From Bacillota bacterium (GTDB lineage: Bacteria > Bacillota > Clostridia > Lachnospirales > Cellulosilyticaceae), in NCBI GenBank assembly GCA_023412455.1, contig JAEYNQ010000211.1, forward strand, positions 1 to 5,621: a DNA stretch of 5,621 nucleotides, in the 5' to 3' direction. The position numbers were made by a program, and so were the translations under genes. Shown here in pieces: positions 1-5,621 of this stretch. Each line of letters opens with the position of its first letter. Positions within the stretch are counted from its first letter, which is position 1. The notes beneath the pieces are model-generated. The model made no database searches. It was not told where the DNA came from and saw only the letters and a program-made list of their open reading frames with translations.

Positions 1-370
1 CACCAGAAGCAATCATAGCTTGTAATTTGTCTGGATATGAACCCCAGTCAAAGCAGTTTAATTTAATGGTTGCATTAAGGCTAGTATTATCAGCAAGATA
101 TTTGTTAACTGCTTCTTCAACTTTGCCCACATCCTCTTGAGGACCATTACCAATAAAATACCATGTAAGTTCTACTTGTTTAGAAGTATCTACAGCATCA
201 GTTGCTGGTGCTTCTGTTGCTGGTGCTTCTGTTGCTGGTGTTTCTACTTTTGTGTCTGCAGTTGCTGCTGGTGCTGTATCATCTTTCTTAGCGCCACAAC
301 CTGAAAGTAACATACTCATTGCACAGATTGTTGTTAACCCAGCTACTAACCCCTTTTTCATTAACTTCAT
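1..370 (-). CDS. Extracellular solute-binding lipoprotein of a carbohydrate ABC importer (3' end beyond window)
   Basis: This is the substrate-capture protein of the importer, anchored to the outer face of the membrane. Only the first 123 codons are visible; the frame is open to base 1. The start is the ATG at 368-370, placed 7 nt after an AGGAGG site; a second in-frame ATG is codon 4 and is less well spaced. A lipoprotein signal peptide is clear: basic start (KLMKK), hydrophobic core to about residue 22, then lipobox L22-S23-G24-C25, with the lipidated Cys codon at 296-298. Residues about 28-64 form an Ala/Pro/Thr/Glu-rich linker with APATE repeats. The mature fold starts near residue 66 (VELTWYFIGN), followed by a KVEEAVNKYL helix and a KLNCFDWGSYPDKLQAMIASG stretch, which resembles the N-terminus of the LplA-like family 1 binding proteins, many of which end in a DUF3502 domain. 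The two permease genes lie just upstream in the same direction. The ligand is not evident; an oligosaccharide is inferred. Confidence 0.93.
   Translation of the reverse strand, partial: MKLMKKGLVAGLTTICAMSMLLSGCGAKKDDTAPAATADTKVETPATEAPATEAPATDAVDTSKQVELTWYFIGNGPQEDVGKVEEAVNKYLADNTSLNATIKLNCFDWGSYPDKLQAMIASG
201..245 (-). repeat. Three tandem 15-bp repeats encoding the lipoprotein linker
   Basis: Three adjacent 15-bp units (201-215, 216-230, 231-245) read gttgctggtgcttct on the plus strand; the first two are identical and the third differs by one base (c to t at the eleventh position). They encode APATE-type repeats in the flexible linker between the lipidated cysteine and the binding domain. 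A related gttgctgctggtgct stretch follows at 261-275. The unit is a multiple of three, so gain or loss of a copy would keep the frame and only change tether length. Confidence 0.85.
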
Positions 371-374
371 ACAA

Positions 375-383
375 TCTCCTCCT
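375..383 (-). promoter_or_regulatory. Ribosome binding site of the lipoprotein gene
   Basis: The minus strand reads AGGAGGAGA here. The AGGAGG core (378-383) is 7 nt from the ATG at 370, the best spacing for either candidate start, and so decides for that ATG over the one at codon 4. It is a near-perfect Shine-Dalgarno sequence, in keeping with a binding protein that is usually made in excess over its permeases. Confidence 0.85.
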
Positions 384-388
384 AGTTT

Positions 389-413
389 AACTATAAATTT
401 AAATTAAATAGTT
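389..413 (-). other. Weak AT-rich stem-loop between permease and lipoprotein genes
   Basis: The 56-bp gap between the permease stop codon and the lipoprotein start holds a 6-bp inverted repeat, AACTAT/ATAGTT, around a 13-nt AT-only loop. On the transcript it would sit just upstream of the lipoprotein ribosome binding site. There is no U-tract, so it is not a terminator. It could be an RNA processing or stabilising element that changes the ratio of binding protein to permease, but such a short AT-rich repeat can arise by chance. I see no convincing separate promoter in this gap. Confidence 0.25.
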
Positions 414-426
414 TTATATCAAACCT

Positions 427-1332
427 TTATTCTTTTACCCCACCTAACGTAATTCCCTTTTCGAAATAACGTTGGAAGAAAGGATAACAAAGAATAATAG
501 GTCCAATAGCAACAATAGCCATCGCCATTCTGGCGGCTTCTGAAGGAATGTCCTTAACAGCCTCTGCACTATTTGCAATACGCGTCAGATTCGCAATTTT
601 CGCTTGAACCTGATACATCAAATATTGTAAGTTATAGAGTTCCATCTTTGTAATATAAAGAAGTGGGCTATACCAGTCATTCCAATAAACTAACATACTA
701 AACATAAGTACAGTTGCTAAAGCAGGTTTTGCGAGAGGCAAGACAATCTGGAAGAAAATTTTAAACTCCCCTGCTCCATCAATTTGTGCTGCTTCAATCA
801 AAGACTTAGAAACATTTTGCCTATAGAAAGTACGAATAATCATAACATAATAAGCACTAAACAAACCTGTTAAAACAAGTGCCAATATATTATCTTTTAA
901 ACCTAAAATTCTTACATAAACCATATAAATTGGAACAAGTCCACCTGAAAACATCATTGTTACAACGGCAATAAAGTTAAAGATTCCTTTATACTTAAAA
1001 TCATCTCTTGAAAGAGGATAAGCATACAGTGCCATAATAAGTAATCCGAGTAAACTACCTATTAAGGTAACAATAATGGTAATACCATAAGCTCTCGTAA
1101 TTGCTAACATATTTTTTCCAATAAATGTATAAGCTGCAAAGCTTATTTTCTCTGGGAATATGGTATATCCTGCCATAGCAATTTGTGTTTCGTCTGTAAA
1201 AGAAACAGCAAACACAAGAAGTAGAGGATATACACACATTATAGCTGTTATAAAGAAGATGACATTCCAAATAGCATTAGCTGTTTTTGAGATTTGAATG
1301 CCTGCTTCTGTTGGTACATTCTGTTTAGCCAT
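427..1332 (-). CDS. Carbohydrate ABC transporter permease, LplC/YtcP-like (second permease)
   Basis: This 301-residue inner-membrane protein is one half of the transport channel for a sugar importer. It shows the usual MalG/UgpE-type layout: a short cytoplasmic start, a first membrane segment near residues 20-42, a long outer loop, and further hydrophobic segments near 83-105, 118-141, 148-170, 198-217 and 268-288. The permease EAA motif is present as EAAQIDGAG (180-188) followed by VLPL (197-200); this cytoplasmic loop docks on the ATPase. The C-terminus YFEKGITLGGVKE is typical of LplC/YtcP proteins, and full length fits the family. The start ATG lies 7 nt after an AAGGAGG site (1340-1346) that directly follows the stop codon of the preceding permease, so the two are probably translated in a coupled way. 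No ATPase gene is nearby; a shared MsmX-like ATPase is expected from known members of this class. Confidence 0.95.
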   Translation of the reverse strand: MAKQNVPTEAGIQISKTANAIWNVIFFITAIMCVYPLLLVFAVSFTDETQIAMAGYTIFPEKISFAAYTFIGKNMLAITRAYGITIIVTLIGSLLGLLIMALYAYPLSRDDFKYKGIFNFIAVVTMMFSGGLVPIYMVYVRILGLKDNILALVLTGLFSAYYVMIIRTFYRQNVSKSLIEAAQIDGAGEFKIFFQIVLPLAKPALATVLMFSMLVYWNDWYSPLLYITKMELYNLQYLMYQVQAKIANLTRIANSAEAVKDIPSEAARMAMAIVAIGPIILCYPFFQRYFEKGITLGGVKE

Positions 1333-1347
1333 TTGCTCTCCTCCTTC

Positions 1348-2331
1348 TTAGATCATTGCACTGTCTTTGTCATATTTTCTTACAATAGCATTAAATGTAA
1401 GAATAACTACAAGCCCTAATACAGCCTGATAAAAACCTGCTGCAGAAGCTAATCCTACATCTCCTGTCATAACGAATGCCCGGTACACATAAGTATCGAT
1501 GGTATTCGTTACAGGGTGCAATGTTCCTGTATTTCGAGGAACAGTAAAGAATAATCCCATATCTGTATAGAACATTCTTCCTAAACGAATAAGAACCAAA
1601 ACAATAGCAAGTGGTATCAAACTTGGTATTGTAATATGCCAAATTTGTTGTATACGCGAAGCGCCATCTACTGCAGCTGCCTCAAATAACTCTTTATTAA
1701 CACCTACTACGGCTGCAAGGTAAACAATCGTATCGTATCCTGTCCATTTCCATGTATTAACAATCACAAGGATATAGGGCCAATACTCAGGAGCTGTAAA
1801 CCATTGTACACGTTCTTTCCCCATCCATTGAAGAAACCTATTAATTACACCGTATTCATTACTTAAGAATCCCCATGCTAAATAACTAATTACAATCCAT
1901 GACAAGAAATAAGGAATAAAGAATAAACTTTGATAAATTTTAGCTCCTTTTTTATTTCTTAACTCATTCAAACCAATTGCAATAGTAACGGGTAACGTTA
2001 AACCAATCAGAATGAAAATAAGATTATAACCTATTGTGTTACGTGTAATTGTCCATGCTGCACTTGTACCGAATAGATATTTAAAGTTGTTTAATCCATT
2101 CCAGCCTGAACCAAAGAGTTTCGTCACTGTATCCATCTTTCTAAAAGCGAATAAAAGACCAAACATGGGTAAGTAGTTATTAATTGCCATAACAATGAGC
2201 CCTGGCAACAACATAATAAAAAGTGCTTTTTTCTTAACTAGTTCGTGCAAGAACCCTGTCTTTTTTTGGCTCTTTGCATGAGTCACTGTTTTCTGCTTTA
2301 ATTCTTGTGTCGTTCTTGTTTGACTACTCAT
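1348..2331 (-). CDS. Carbohydrate ABC transporter permease, LplB-like (first permease)
   Basis: This 327-residue inner-membrane protein is the partner permease and the first gene of the importer operon. A basic, Gln/Thr/Lys-rich cytoplasmic tail (residues 1-35) precedes a first membrane segment at about 36-58; others lie near 100-122, 135-155, 186-208, 235-255 and 296-316. After segment one comes NNYLPMFGLLFAF, which is characteristic of LplB (COG4209-type) permeases. The EAA loop reads EAAAVDGAS (217-225) followed by ITIP (233-236), the ATPase docking site. The C-terminus (NAIVRKYDKDSAMI) is also family-typical. The ATG at 2329-2331 follows AGGTGA (2338-2343) with a 6-nt spacer. The stop is 15 bp before the next permease. 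LplB-type permeases pair with LplC/YtcP partners and family 1 binding lipoproteins, exactly the arrangement here; the substrate remains unknown, with an oligosaccharide or glycan fragment most likely. Confidence 0.95.
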   Translation of the reverse strand: MSSQTRTTQELKQKTVTHAKSQKKTGFLHELVKKKALFIMLLPGLIVMAINNYLPMFGLLFAFRKMDTVTKLFGSGWNGLNNFKYLFGTSAAWTITRNTIGYNLIFILIGLTLPVTIAIGLNELRNKKGAKIYQSLFFIPYFLSWIVISYLAWGFLSNEYGVINRFLQWMGKERVQWFTAPEYWPYILVIVNTWKWTGYDTIVYLAAVVGVNKELFEAAAVDGASRIQQIWHITIPSLIPLAIVLVLIRLGRMFYTDMGLFFTVPRNTGTLHPVTNTIDTYVYRAFVMTGDVGLASAAGFYQAVLGLVVILTFNAIVRKYDKDSAMI

Positions 2332-2359
2332 TAGCTCTCACCTCTCCTCACCACTATAT

Positions 2360-2389
2360 TATTACTTTTGTCTATATTTAGTAATAGAC
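2360..2389 (-). other. Importer leader with two mutually exclusive short stems
   Basis: A 7-bp repeat, tattact (2360-2366) with agtaata (2380-2386), and a 6-bp repeat, gtctat (2370-2375) with atagac (2384-2389), share bases 2384-2386, so only one stem can form at a time. They lie about 15-20 nt upstream of the first permease's ribosome binding site, inside the predicted leader. Both are AT-rich and weak, so chance is a serious alternative. Confidence 0.25.
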
Positions 2390-2414
2390 GATGTTGCTTT
2401 TTGTGAATATTTAT

Positions 2415-2442
2415 ATTATTAAATTTTACCTAAAAAGTACAA
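2415..2442 (-). promoter_or_regulatory. Candidate promoter of the importer operon
   Basis: Reading the minus strand, TTGTAC (2437-2442) and AATAAT (2415-2420) are separated by 16 bp and match the sigma-A boxes at 4/6 and 5/6 positions. An overlapping TATAAA (2410-2415) is another possible -10 box but has a poorer -35. Transcription would begin near 2408, leaving a leader of roughly 75 nt before the first permease. The weak -35 would suit an activated promoter. In such AT-rich DNA, box matches are common, so this is tentative. Confidence 0.33.
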
Positions 2443-2464
2443 CAAATTTTTACACTCTTCTTTA

Positions 2465-2496
2465 GTTATTTTGATACATTTTCTTATCAAAATAAC
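2465..2496. promoter_or_regulatory. Perfect 12-bp inverted repeat, candidate regulator site
   Basis: GTTATTTTGATA (2465-2476) and TATCAAAATAAC (2485-2496) are exact reverse complements separated by 8 bp. The centre is about 40 bp upstream of the candidate -35 box and about 70 bp upstream of the inferred transcription start, where activator sites are often found. The half-site spacing (20 bp centre to centre) is about two helical turns, so both halves face the same side of DNA. It has no U-tract and is not a terminator. It may bind the neighbouring AraC-type regulator or another dimeric factor; which one is not shown by the sequence. Confidence 0.5.
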
Positions 2497-2556
2497 GTTT
2501 CAAGCTGTGGATTATCTCATGTTTTTAAATAACATAACTCATTTTTATATTTATAA

Positions 2557-2580
2557 GCACTGCCTATCTGTAGGTAGTGC
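2557..2580. other. 10-bp hairpin-forming inverted repeat
   Basis: GCACTGCCTA (2557-2566) and TAGGTAGTGC (2571-2580) form a stem with a TCTG loop and one imperfect position (2562/2575). That position is a G-U wobble in plus-strand RNA but an A-C mismatch in minus-strand RNA. It lacks a following U-run in either direction. It lies 29 bp beyond the regulator's terminator and about 115 bp before the candidate importer promoter, so it may be an operator, a remnant second terminator, or part of a plus-strand transcript. Confidence 0.45.
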
Positions 2581-2608
2581 CATCTAACTTTAGGGATGTG
2601 TACGATGT

Positions 2609-2638
2609 AAAAACCCCCAGCATAAGCTAGGGGTTTTT
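2609..2638 (-). terminator. Intrinsic terminator of the kinase/regulator operon
   Basis: On the minus strand this gives AAAAACCCCUAGC, a UUAU loop and GCUGGGGGUUUUU: a 13-bp stem with one G-U wobble, ending in five U. It begins 5 bp after the regulator's stop codon. This separates the two-component unit from the importer operon. Read on the plus strand the stem has one C-A mismatch but a longer T-rich tail (TTTTTATTATTT), so it might also stop transcription coming the other way. Confidence 0.88.
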
Positions 2639-2643
2639 ATTAT

Positions 2644-4260
2644 TTAGTGATTAAAGTATTTTTCCTTATATTCTGTGGGAGTCATATTGGTGTATTTTTT
2701 AAATATTTTAGAAAAGTAGTGAGGATCTTGTACCCCTACTAGCTCTGCAATCTCATAAGTCTTGTACTTATTGTCTTGCAAAAGCTCTTTTGCCTTTTCA
2801 ATACGGACTTCATTAAGGTATTCTACAAAATTTTTACCTAACTCCTTTTTAAACATTCTGCTTAAATAATAGGTACTTACATAAGTATGTTCCGCCAATT
2901 CATTCAGTGTAATAGGCGCAGCATAGTGCTCGCAAATATATTTCATAGCATTTTGTAATATTTGATTAATATTTTTCTTATTATACTTATTAATACGGTT
3001 TACAATATTTCCTGACACTTCTTCTAATAGCTCATGGAGGTCACCTACATGGTTAGCCGATTCAATCATTTTATATAAACTAGAAATATCTTTACTAATG
3101 TCTTTATCAGATGCCTCTAAATTTTTAATCGAAATACGTATATTGTTAATTTCGAAGATAAGATTCCAATAGAAGCTTTTAATCTGTTCAGGGTCCTTAC
3201 CTGTTTGTAAAATATTACTTTTAATTTGCTGTAGTGTATGTGTAACATTCTCCTCATTGCCAGTTTTTATTGCTTCACACAAAATTTTATCGTAGCCTTC
3301 ATATTGCCATGTATCTTGTCCTTTATAAAAACCATCCAAATCCCTATAAAGAATAATAGAGCTATCACCCATATAAAAGCGATAAGAAAGTCCATTTTTA
3401 CATTCAATCATTTTTTGATGAAGCTCTTCTACTGAACGACCTTTTGTACTAATGGCTATGGTAACCGTAAAGTCAAAGCAACTCTCTACTAATTGTTGGA
3501 CGCTATTTGCTTTTTTATAAACACTATCTACTAATAGCTCCCCTTTTTCTACGGGTAAAATAATAAAGGCAATCTGCTTACTACTTAGTACAATTTTTTC
3601 CACTTTAAAGTCTTCTGCAAACATTTCCTCTACGGTATGAATAACCCCAAATTGATATAGCTGTCGTTGATAAGGCTCCTTTTTTTCAGCTTCTTTGTCT
3701 ATCTCAATAATCATCATGACAAAATCATGAATATCTACGCCATAAAGTTCAAATCCCTCATTAATTTCGTCTTCATTAATATTAATCTGAAAGATAATAT
3801 CATAAAGGAGTTTCTCTTTTAGCAAGGGAATACTTTCTTCAAAGCATTTTTTCAGTTTACTAATTTCAAGCTGATCCTCTTTCTGATATTTTAGTTCAAT
3901 AACAGCACGTTTTATGACCTCACAAATTTCTTCAATACTAGAGGGTTTTAATAGGTAATCAAAGGCCCCTATCTTAATGGCCTCTTGCATATATGTAAAT
4001 TCACGGTAACCTGATAAGATGATGAATTTACTATGTGGGACAATAGCTTTTGCCCTTTTAATCATGGTAAGACCGTCTATTTCTGGCATATTTATATCTA
4101 CGAAAATAATATCTGGCTTAAACTCTTCTAATTTTTCTAAACCATCTACACCATCCCATGCTTCACCACAAACTTCACATTGAAACTTCTTCCAATTAAT
4201 AATATTAATGAGTCCTTTTCTAATAGTTGGCTCATCATCAATAATTAATACTTTAAACAT
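2644..4260 (-). CDS. YesN-like response regulator, receiver plus AraC-type DNA-binding domain
   Basis: This 538-residue cytoplasmic transcription factor is the output partner of the kinase encoded just upstream. Residues 1-120 are a receiver domain: acidic pair D8-D9, phosphoacceptor D55 (FVDINMP, codon 4096-4098), S83 and K105 (LLKP). A charged helical linker follows (about 121-155), then a middle region to about 305 whose end (TVTIAISTKGRSVEEL, CKNGLSYRFYMGD) resembles the degenerate GGDEF-like segment seen in YesN-type regulators. Residues about 432-538 carry two AraC helix-turn-helix units, LNELAEHTYVSTYYLSRMFKKELG and IAELVGVQDPHYFSKIFKKYTNMTPTEY. Length and order fit the family. The ATG is 7 nt after AAGGGG, which directly follows the kinase stop; the genes are 14 bp apart. 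A terminator lies just downstream. By analogy with similar loci it probably activates the adjacent importer operon, but the sequence does not prove the target. Confidence 0.96.
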   Translation of the reverse strand: MFKVLIIDDEPTIRKGLINIINWKKFQCEVCGEAWDGVDGLEKLEEFKPDIIFVDINMPEIDGLTMIKRAKAIVPHSKFIILSGYREFTYMQEAIKIGAFDYLLKPSSIEEICEVIKRAVIELKYQKEDQLEISKLKKCFEESIPLLKEKLLYDIIFQININEDEINEGFELYGVDIHDFVMMIIEIDKEAEKKEPYQRQLYQFGVIHTVEEMFAEDFKVEKIVLSSKQIAFIILPVEKGELLVDSVYKKANSVQQLVESCFDFTVTIAISTKGRSVEELHQKMIECKNGLSYRFYMGDSSIILYRDLDGFYKGQDTWQYEGYDKILCEAIKTGNEENVTHTLQQIKSNILQTGKDPEQIKSFYWNLIFEINNIRISIKNLEASDKDISKDISSLYKMIESANHVGDLHELLEEVSGNIVNRINKYNKKNINQILQNAMKYICEHYAAPITLNELAEHTYVSTYYLSRMFKKELGKNFVEYLNEVRIEKAKELLQDNKYKTYEIAELVGVQDPHYFSKIFKKYTNMTPTEYKEKYFNH

Positions 4261-4274
4261 TTCTTATCCCCTTC

Positions 4275-5621
4275 CTATTCGTAGTGTAATGGTAATGTAA
4301 GTTTTATTTTTGTATAGCTACCATACTCACTTTCTACTCTTAATCCATATTGTGGACCGAAGAATAAGCGAATGCGTGCATTAACATTTTCCAACCCTAT
4401 TCCTTTTCTATGCCCCATTAACATATAGTTGGGATTCACTTCTTGGAATTTACTATTAAGTAGTTGTAATTCTTCTCGTTCCATCCCTTTACCATTGTCC
4501 ATTACTTCTATATATATGCTATCTTCTTCCTTTCTGACCACCAAACGAATAATCCCTTTTTTACGGCTTCGGTCTATCCCATGATAAATAGCATTCTCAA
4601 CTAATGGCTGTAGTACCAATTTAGGAACTTGCTGTCGAATAAGATTTTCATCAATTTCTGTTTCATAGCTTAAACGTTCCCCATAGCGATTTTTCATAAT
4701 CAATATATAGCTGTCTACATATTTTAATTCTTGCTTAAGAGGAATAAGTGGATTTCCTTTTCCTATACTGGCTTCCATGATGGAACCTAGAGAAGTCACC
4801 ATATCTCTAATCTCCGGTACATTATTAAGCTGTGCCATCCAGTTAATAGACTCTAATGTATTAAAAAGAAAGTGGGGATTAATCTGAGCTTGTAATGCTT
4901 TAAGTTCTGCCTCTTTTCGCGTAAGCTCCTCTTTGTATACTCGGTTAACTAAAGTGTCGATTTCAAGAGACATTTTATTAAAGCACTTACCCAGATAGCC
5001 TAATTCATCTTGCCTATCTACAATGACTTCTTGATGGGTATTTTCTTCTTCAAACTTTTTAATTCCTTCTACTAATTGTTTAATAGGTGTGATAATATCT
5101 ATAGCCATTAAAATACTAAAGACGGAAAGAATAAGAATAGTAGAGATAATAAGTAAAATAAACCAATTTTTAAAATGATACAGTTCTTCATTAAGTTTAT
5201 TCAATGAACTCTCCGTAACAATCTGCCAATCAGGTGTCCCTACATCCATATAACATAAAAGAACACCGTTGTCTTTATCAACAAAATAGTCACTACTTTT
5301 AGTCCCTGTCTTAATAAATGCATTGTTTAAAAAATCATATTCCGAAGAGGAGGTCCCAACAATAACCTCTTGTTCTTGTGTTACAATGCTGATATTTTGC
5401 ATAAACTCCGTAGAAAGGTCACTATATACACTTCTTAAGTAGTCTCGATTAATGCCAATGACTATCACGCCCATCTCATTAAATGTATCAATGTCCCTAA
5501 TAAGACGTATAAAATACACATCTTTAATGTTGCCCTCTTCATCCTTATCTAAAAACCAACTAGGACTCTCCCCATTCTTTACTTTTTCAAACATTTCAGA
5601 ATAGGGCAGTTCGTTATCAAG
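4275..5621 (-). CDS. YesM-like sensor histidine kinase (N-terminus beyond window)
   Basis: This is the membrane sensor of the two-component pair. The 448 visible residues (numbered from the window edge) lack the first membrane helix and part of the outer sensor. The ATG at 5592-5594 is internal: the frame stays open to the edge (LDNELPYSE) and no ribosome binding site precedes it. Residues 1 to about 150 look like the distal part of a double Cache sensor (GVIVIGINRDYL, then VGTPDWQIVTESS). A membrane helix covers about 153-174, then HAMP (about 175-228, TPIKQLVEGI and DELGYLGKCFNKM). The His_kinase domain has the QINPHFLFNTLESI motif with the phosphorylated histidine at 250 (codon 4872-4874). 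The ATPase domain shows the N box (LVENAIYHGID, Asn343), G1 box (MDNGKGM, 374-380) and G2 box (GIGLENVNARI, from 407). All catalytic motifs are intact. The gene ends with TAG 14 bp before the regulator. The ligand is unknown; a sugar or its binding protein is plausible from context. Confidence 0.95.
   Translation of the reverse strand, partial: LDNELPYSEMFEKVKNGESPSWFLDKDEEGNIKDVYFIRLIRDIDTFNEMGVIVIGINRDYLRSVYSDLSTEFMQNISIVTQEQEVIVGTSSSEYDFLNNAFIKTGTKSSDYFVDKDNGVLLCYMDVGTPDWQIVTESSLNKLNEELYHFKNWFILLIISTILILSVFSILMAIDIITPIKQLVEGIKKFEEENTHQEVIVDRQDELGYLGKCFNKMSLEIDTLVNRVYKEELTRKEAELKALQAQINPHFLFNTLESINWMAQLNNVPEIRDMVTSLGSIMEASIGKGNPLIPLKQELKYVDSYILIMKNRYGERLSYETEIDENLIRQQVPKLVLQPLVENAIYHGIDRSRKKGIIRLVVRKEEDSIYIEVMDNGKGMEREELQLLNSKFQEVNPNYMLMGHRKGIGLENVNARIRLFFGPQYGLRVESEYGSYTKIKLTLPLHYE

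Larger units (their letters stand above)
2332..2643. other. 312-bp intergenic region: regulator terminator and importer control region
   Basis: No gene is evident on either strand. From right to left it contains the terminator of the kinase/regulator unit (2609-2638), a 10-bp imperfect hairpin (2557-2580), a perfect 12-bp inverted repeat (2465-2496), a weak sigma-A-like promoter candidate (2415-2442), a leader with small alternative stems (2360-2389) and the ribosome binding site of the first permease (2338-2347). It is very AT-rich between about 2350 and 2560. A leader of about 75 nt would result if the promoter candidate is right. I recognised no known riboswitch or T-box here. Confidence 0.7.

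Noticed and set aside
371..426. Separate promoter for the lipoprotein gene (TTGATA with TATAGT)
   Set aside because: The boxes are 21 bp apart, too far for a normal sigma-A promoter, and the gene is simply explained as the third gene of the importer operon.
1055..1270. A 71-codon open frame on the minus strand inside the second permease gene
   Set aside because: It is a shifted frame within a well-supported membrane protein gene, has no ribosome binding site of note and a Cys/Tyr-rich composition typical of a shadow reading.
1391..1642. An 83-codon open frame on the minus strand inside the first permease gene
   Set aside because: It is a shifted frame overlapping the coding sequence of the LplB-like permease, and its translation resembles no protein I know.
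2463..2490. Promoter TTGATA-16 bp-TAACTA on the minus strand within the 12-bp inverted repeat
   Set aside because: The -35 box is good but the -10 matches the consensus at only two positions, so the downstream candidate at 2415-2442 is preferred.
2489..2504. Catabolite-control (cre) site around TTGAAACGTTATTT on the minus strand
   Set aside because: The TGAAA and CG parts are one base too close for the TGWAANCG half of the consensus, and the right half does not match.
2506..2514. DnaA-box-like sequence (TAATCCACA on the minus strand, one mismatch to TTATCCACA)
   Set aside because: It is a single imperfect copy with no cluster and no replication gene nearby, so chance is the better explanation.
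3238..3435. A 65-codon plus-strand open frame antisense to the response regulator
   Set aside because: It lies wholly within the regulator gene and its hydrophobic translation is what the complement of an AT-rich coding region commonly gives; no ribosome binding site supports it.
5592..5594. ATG as the start of the histidine kinase
   Set aside because: The frame continues without a stop to the window edge, no Shine-Dalgarno sequence precedes this ATG, and YesM-like kinases need a first membrane helix that would lie further upstream.

Overview
The window looks like a piece of a low-GC Gram-positive chromosome, most likely an anaerobic clostridial (Lachnospirales-type) organism. Reasons: AT-rich codon and intergenic composition, strong AGGAGG-type ribosome binding sites, a lipoprotein signal peptide with lipobox, and a YesM/YesN-type two-component system beside an LplB/LplC-type sugar importer. 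A cellulolytic or hemicellulolytic clostridium such as Cellulosilyticum would fit, but that is a guess from gene style, not a match I could test.

Everything coding is on the minus strand, so the reading order is from high to low coordinates. First comes a sensor histidine kinase (4275-5621), whose 5' end lies beyond the right edge. It is followed 14 bp later by a YesN-like response regulator with a receiver domain and an AraC-type DNA-binding domain (2644-4260). A hairpin with a U-tract at 2609-2638, six bases or so past the regulator stop codon, ends this unit. A 312-bp intergenic region (2332-2643) holds that terminator, two further inverted repeats, a weak promoter candidate and a leader that can form two mutually exclusive small stems. 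The second unit encodes an LplB-like permease (1348-2331), an LplC/YtcP-like permease (427-1332) 15 bp behind it, and, after a 56-bp AT-rich gap, the first 123 codons of a substrate-binding lipoprotein (1-370), whose 3' end is off the left edge.

Together the genes look like a signal-responsive carbohydrate uptake locus. The kinase senses something outside the cell through a Cache-like domain and phosphorylates the regulator. The regulator probably activates the importer promoter in the 312-bp gap. The lipoprotein then delivers a glycan or oligosaccharide to the two-permease channel. No ATPase gene is present, as is usual for this importer class, which borrows a shared MsmX/UgpC-type ATPase. 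The substrate cannot be read from the sequence.

I see no mobile element, CRISPR array, tRNA, rRNA, broken gene or sign of a novel system. The best unexplained signals are cis-elements in the intergenic region, chiefly a perfect 12-bp inverted repeat at 2465-2496.
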